Below, in pieces: positions 62,175-64,000 of a stretch of 64,000 nucleotides of DNA (position 1 is its first letter; each line of letters opens with the position of its first letter). The notes under the pieces were generated by a model. That model ran no database searches and had not been told where the DNA came from. It saw only the letters and a list, made by a program, of their open reading frames with translations. Source of the DNA: Trichoplax adhaerens (Eukaryota; Placozoa; Uniplacotomia; Trichoplacea; Trichoplacidae). The position numbers and the translations under genes are program-made. The stretch is from assembly GCF_000150275.1 (NCBI RefSeq), contig NW_002060945.1, positions 8,639,650 to 8,703,649 on the forward strand. Direction: 5' to 3'.

Positions 62175-64000
62175 CTAGACAGTACAAATACATAAATAAT
62201 TAGTTACAAATGTAACACCCAAATACTTTCTTATCTGTTTTTATGATCATAAATTTCTTATATAAATGGATATTCTACCTCATCCATGTAGGTAGATAGT
62301 AAACTTGATAATAGGTAAATAAAGATCATTAACTAATTACGAATATTTTGGTCGAGCCTTTTTGCCTATCTCTCGACAGCCAAAAAATTAACTAAGCCAA
62401 GCTGATATCAAATGCATGCAATTAATTACAGATTTATAGATCACTGGTTTTAACTTGATTAAAATAATTTAAGTAGCTCCATTGAAGTTTATTCTTAATT
62501 ATATGTAATTCTGCAATACTTTCGCTTAACATCTTTCTAAATTTTAGTTACAAAACTACCTTATTACATATACTAGATGAATTCATTGGTGAGATTTTAA
62601 GAATCTAAAATTAGACAACGAATATATTTACTAATAAATAGCTAAAGAATTCTAATATAATGTATTTTACGCACAAAAAAATTACTACAAATATTTAAAT
62701 GTCACTTAACAGTTTCATGGTGGTAAAAATTTTTGAAAAGTTTAAATAAAGTAGACAGTACTACTACCATACTCCATAGCTAATCAATGGTAAACTCATT
62801 TAAATGTACATTAAAAATAGTTTACAGCTTATACAGAATCGTAATATTCTTTTAACTTGATTTCTAACATATCGTATTGTTAATTATAATATAAGGAATT
62901 GAAATAATAGCGTGCAATAAAATCGCTAGTCAGTGTCAATATAGCGTTTCTATTCAAGAATACATTGTTGGTCGGGTATGAGCGCTTTAAGCCCTCCCAC
63001 CGAATCCTACCGACTAACAGTCACATAGGAAAATAATTGCCCATTTTATAATAATTTACCCTATGAATAAGAAGTATGTTGCAGAAGTAGCGCACTGCTT
63101 AAACGTGTATTAAATTATACCCTGTTGTTAATGGTATTGTGAAAGCCTTGTCAATTAATACCCTCGACTATTTTTCGACATTTCTTACAGATAAAATTTT
63201 GGTCTTGTAAGATCATTATGTATCTACTGTTGTAGTAAAATTTTTAATTTCTATTATTGCATTTTTAGTAACTAAGTAAAATAGACTAGAACTAAGAGAC
63301 GTTATATTGGGAAGACTTTACTAAAGAAGCGATTACTTTTTTTGATAATATCATACTCAGTAACCTCGTTATCTCCCTAACATTATCACTAATAGCTGTA
63401 AAAGATCAATTTCACATTTTAAATGAAGTAAATTCTTTCAACTAAACACAGTTTGATCTTTTGTATTTCATAGGAGCTTTTAAATTATTCGTCTAGGAAG
63501 ATTTACTATATAATGGATGTAGTTAAGTACTAGTTAGATCCTACAATATTTCTCATGTTACAAAATATTTATAACAATTTCCGAGAAAATTTTTAAAAAT
63601 AATGAAGTAGGAGCGATTTTTAATCATAGCGTAGTATTGACTGTAACTTCTTTGTGTACAGTATCTATTAAAAATGTTAGAAAAGATTTCAAATATCTTT
63701 CCAAAATCAGCGTTCGTTATAATTCAAGAATAAAGAGTATATTGAAGTGCTCACTACTCAGTGATCTACTAGCCTGCTGTGTATATACAAGTTTATAGAC
63801 AGTATCCAAGTATTATGGAATGCTACAAAGCTAAAATACATCATAGCCTCATTTTATATTTCTATCCTTATTATGAATAATTGAAATCAGTGGAATCACA
63901 TTAGTCAACTTTAAGATACGTTCATAACTACAGTAAGAATCAAGTACAATATTATTAATGCTTCTATATATTGGATATTACAATACCGATGTTATTAAAC
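62175..64000. other. Right edge: upstream part of adenylyl cyclase, exons not found
   Basis: The first exon seen in the window opens in phase 2 at 62174, so the preceding cyclase exon (end of the first membrane cassette and start of C1a) must lie to the right. I could not find a convincing candidate among the AT-rich sequence up to 64000. It may be beyond the window. Confidence 0.5.

Noticed and set aside
1-64000. tRNA genes, CRISPR arrays, bacterial operons, integrases or transposase genes
   Set aside because: No cloverleaf with A/B box signals, no spacer-repeat arrays and no transposase-like frames were noticed; the window is eukaryotic. A tRNAscan and a repeat-library search were not possible.

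Overview
This is a eukaryotic window from an AT-rich genome with small to medium introns bounded by ordinary GT...AG signals. The gene set is animal: golgin, proteasome beta-3, PCGF1-type Polycomb RING protein, single-chain ATP-citrate lyase, PA28-gamma, Iwr1/SLC7A6OS and a 12-TM-type adenylyl cyclase. High intron density, short intergenic space and very conserved vertebrate-like proteins suggest an early-branching metazoan, for example a placozoan. That assignment is inference and I could not test it. There is one 50-base assembly gap (50548-50597) and one single N (54641).

Layout. 1-2262 (-): N-terminal exons of a golgin-245/97-like protein that runs off the left edge. 5065-10167 (-): an unrecognised low-complexity, basic protein with a PAM2-like poly(A)-binding-protein motif. 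12857-15574 (-): proteasome subunit beta-3, with an exon holding only the start codon. 15858-16960: a five-copy tandem repeat and palindrome-rich DNA. 18963-20936 (-): an intronless F-box/ankyrin protein. 24232-27457 (-): PCGF1-like RING protein. 28718-37310 (-): complete ATP-citrate lyase in 31 coding exons. 40586-42998 (+): a nine-exon basic protein with two PGYSG motifs, possibly a ciliary microtubule protein. 43603-45342 (-): Iwr1/SLC7A6OS, convergent with the previous gene. 48147-49894 (+): PA28-gamma (PSME3), lacking its first short exon. 51886-52233: a 174-bp tandem duplication. 52415-53978 (+): a stand-alone BPL_N amidotransferase-like protein. 55806-62174 (-): adenylyl cyclase from mid-C1 to the stop codon, in 21 exons; its 5' part lies beyond the right edge or in exons I could not find.

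The genes are mostly unrelated housekeeping or regulatory genes, and no pathway cluster is visible. PSMB3 and PSME3 both serve the proteasome, but they are about 33 kb apart. The most unusual signal is not a gene. Dense clusters of the short palindrome family TACTGTAC / GTACAGTAC lie in intergenic DNA, mostly a few hundred bases upstream of start codons (golgin, PSMB3, PCGF1, ACLY, Iwr1, BPL_N). They are scarce in exons. This could be a promoter-associated element family or a repeat family that inserts or survives there.

Exon coordinates were read by hand from the sequence and checked for reading-frame continuity across every junction given. First exons and untranslated regions are the least certain parts.
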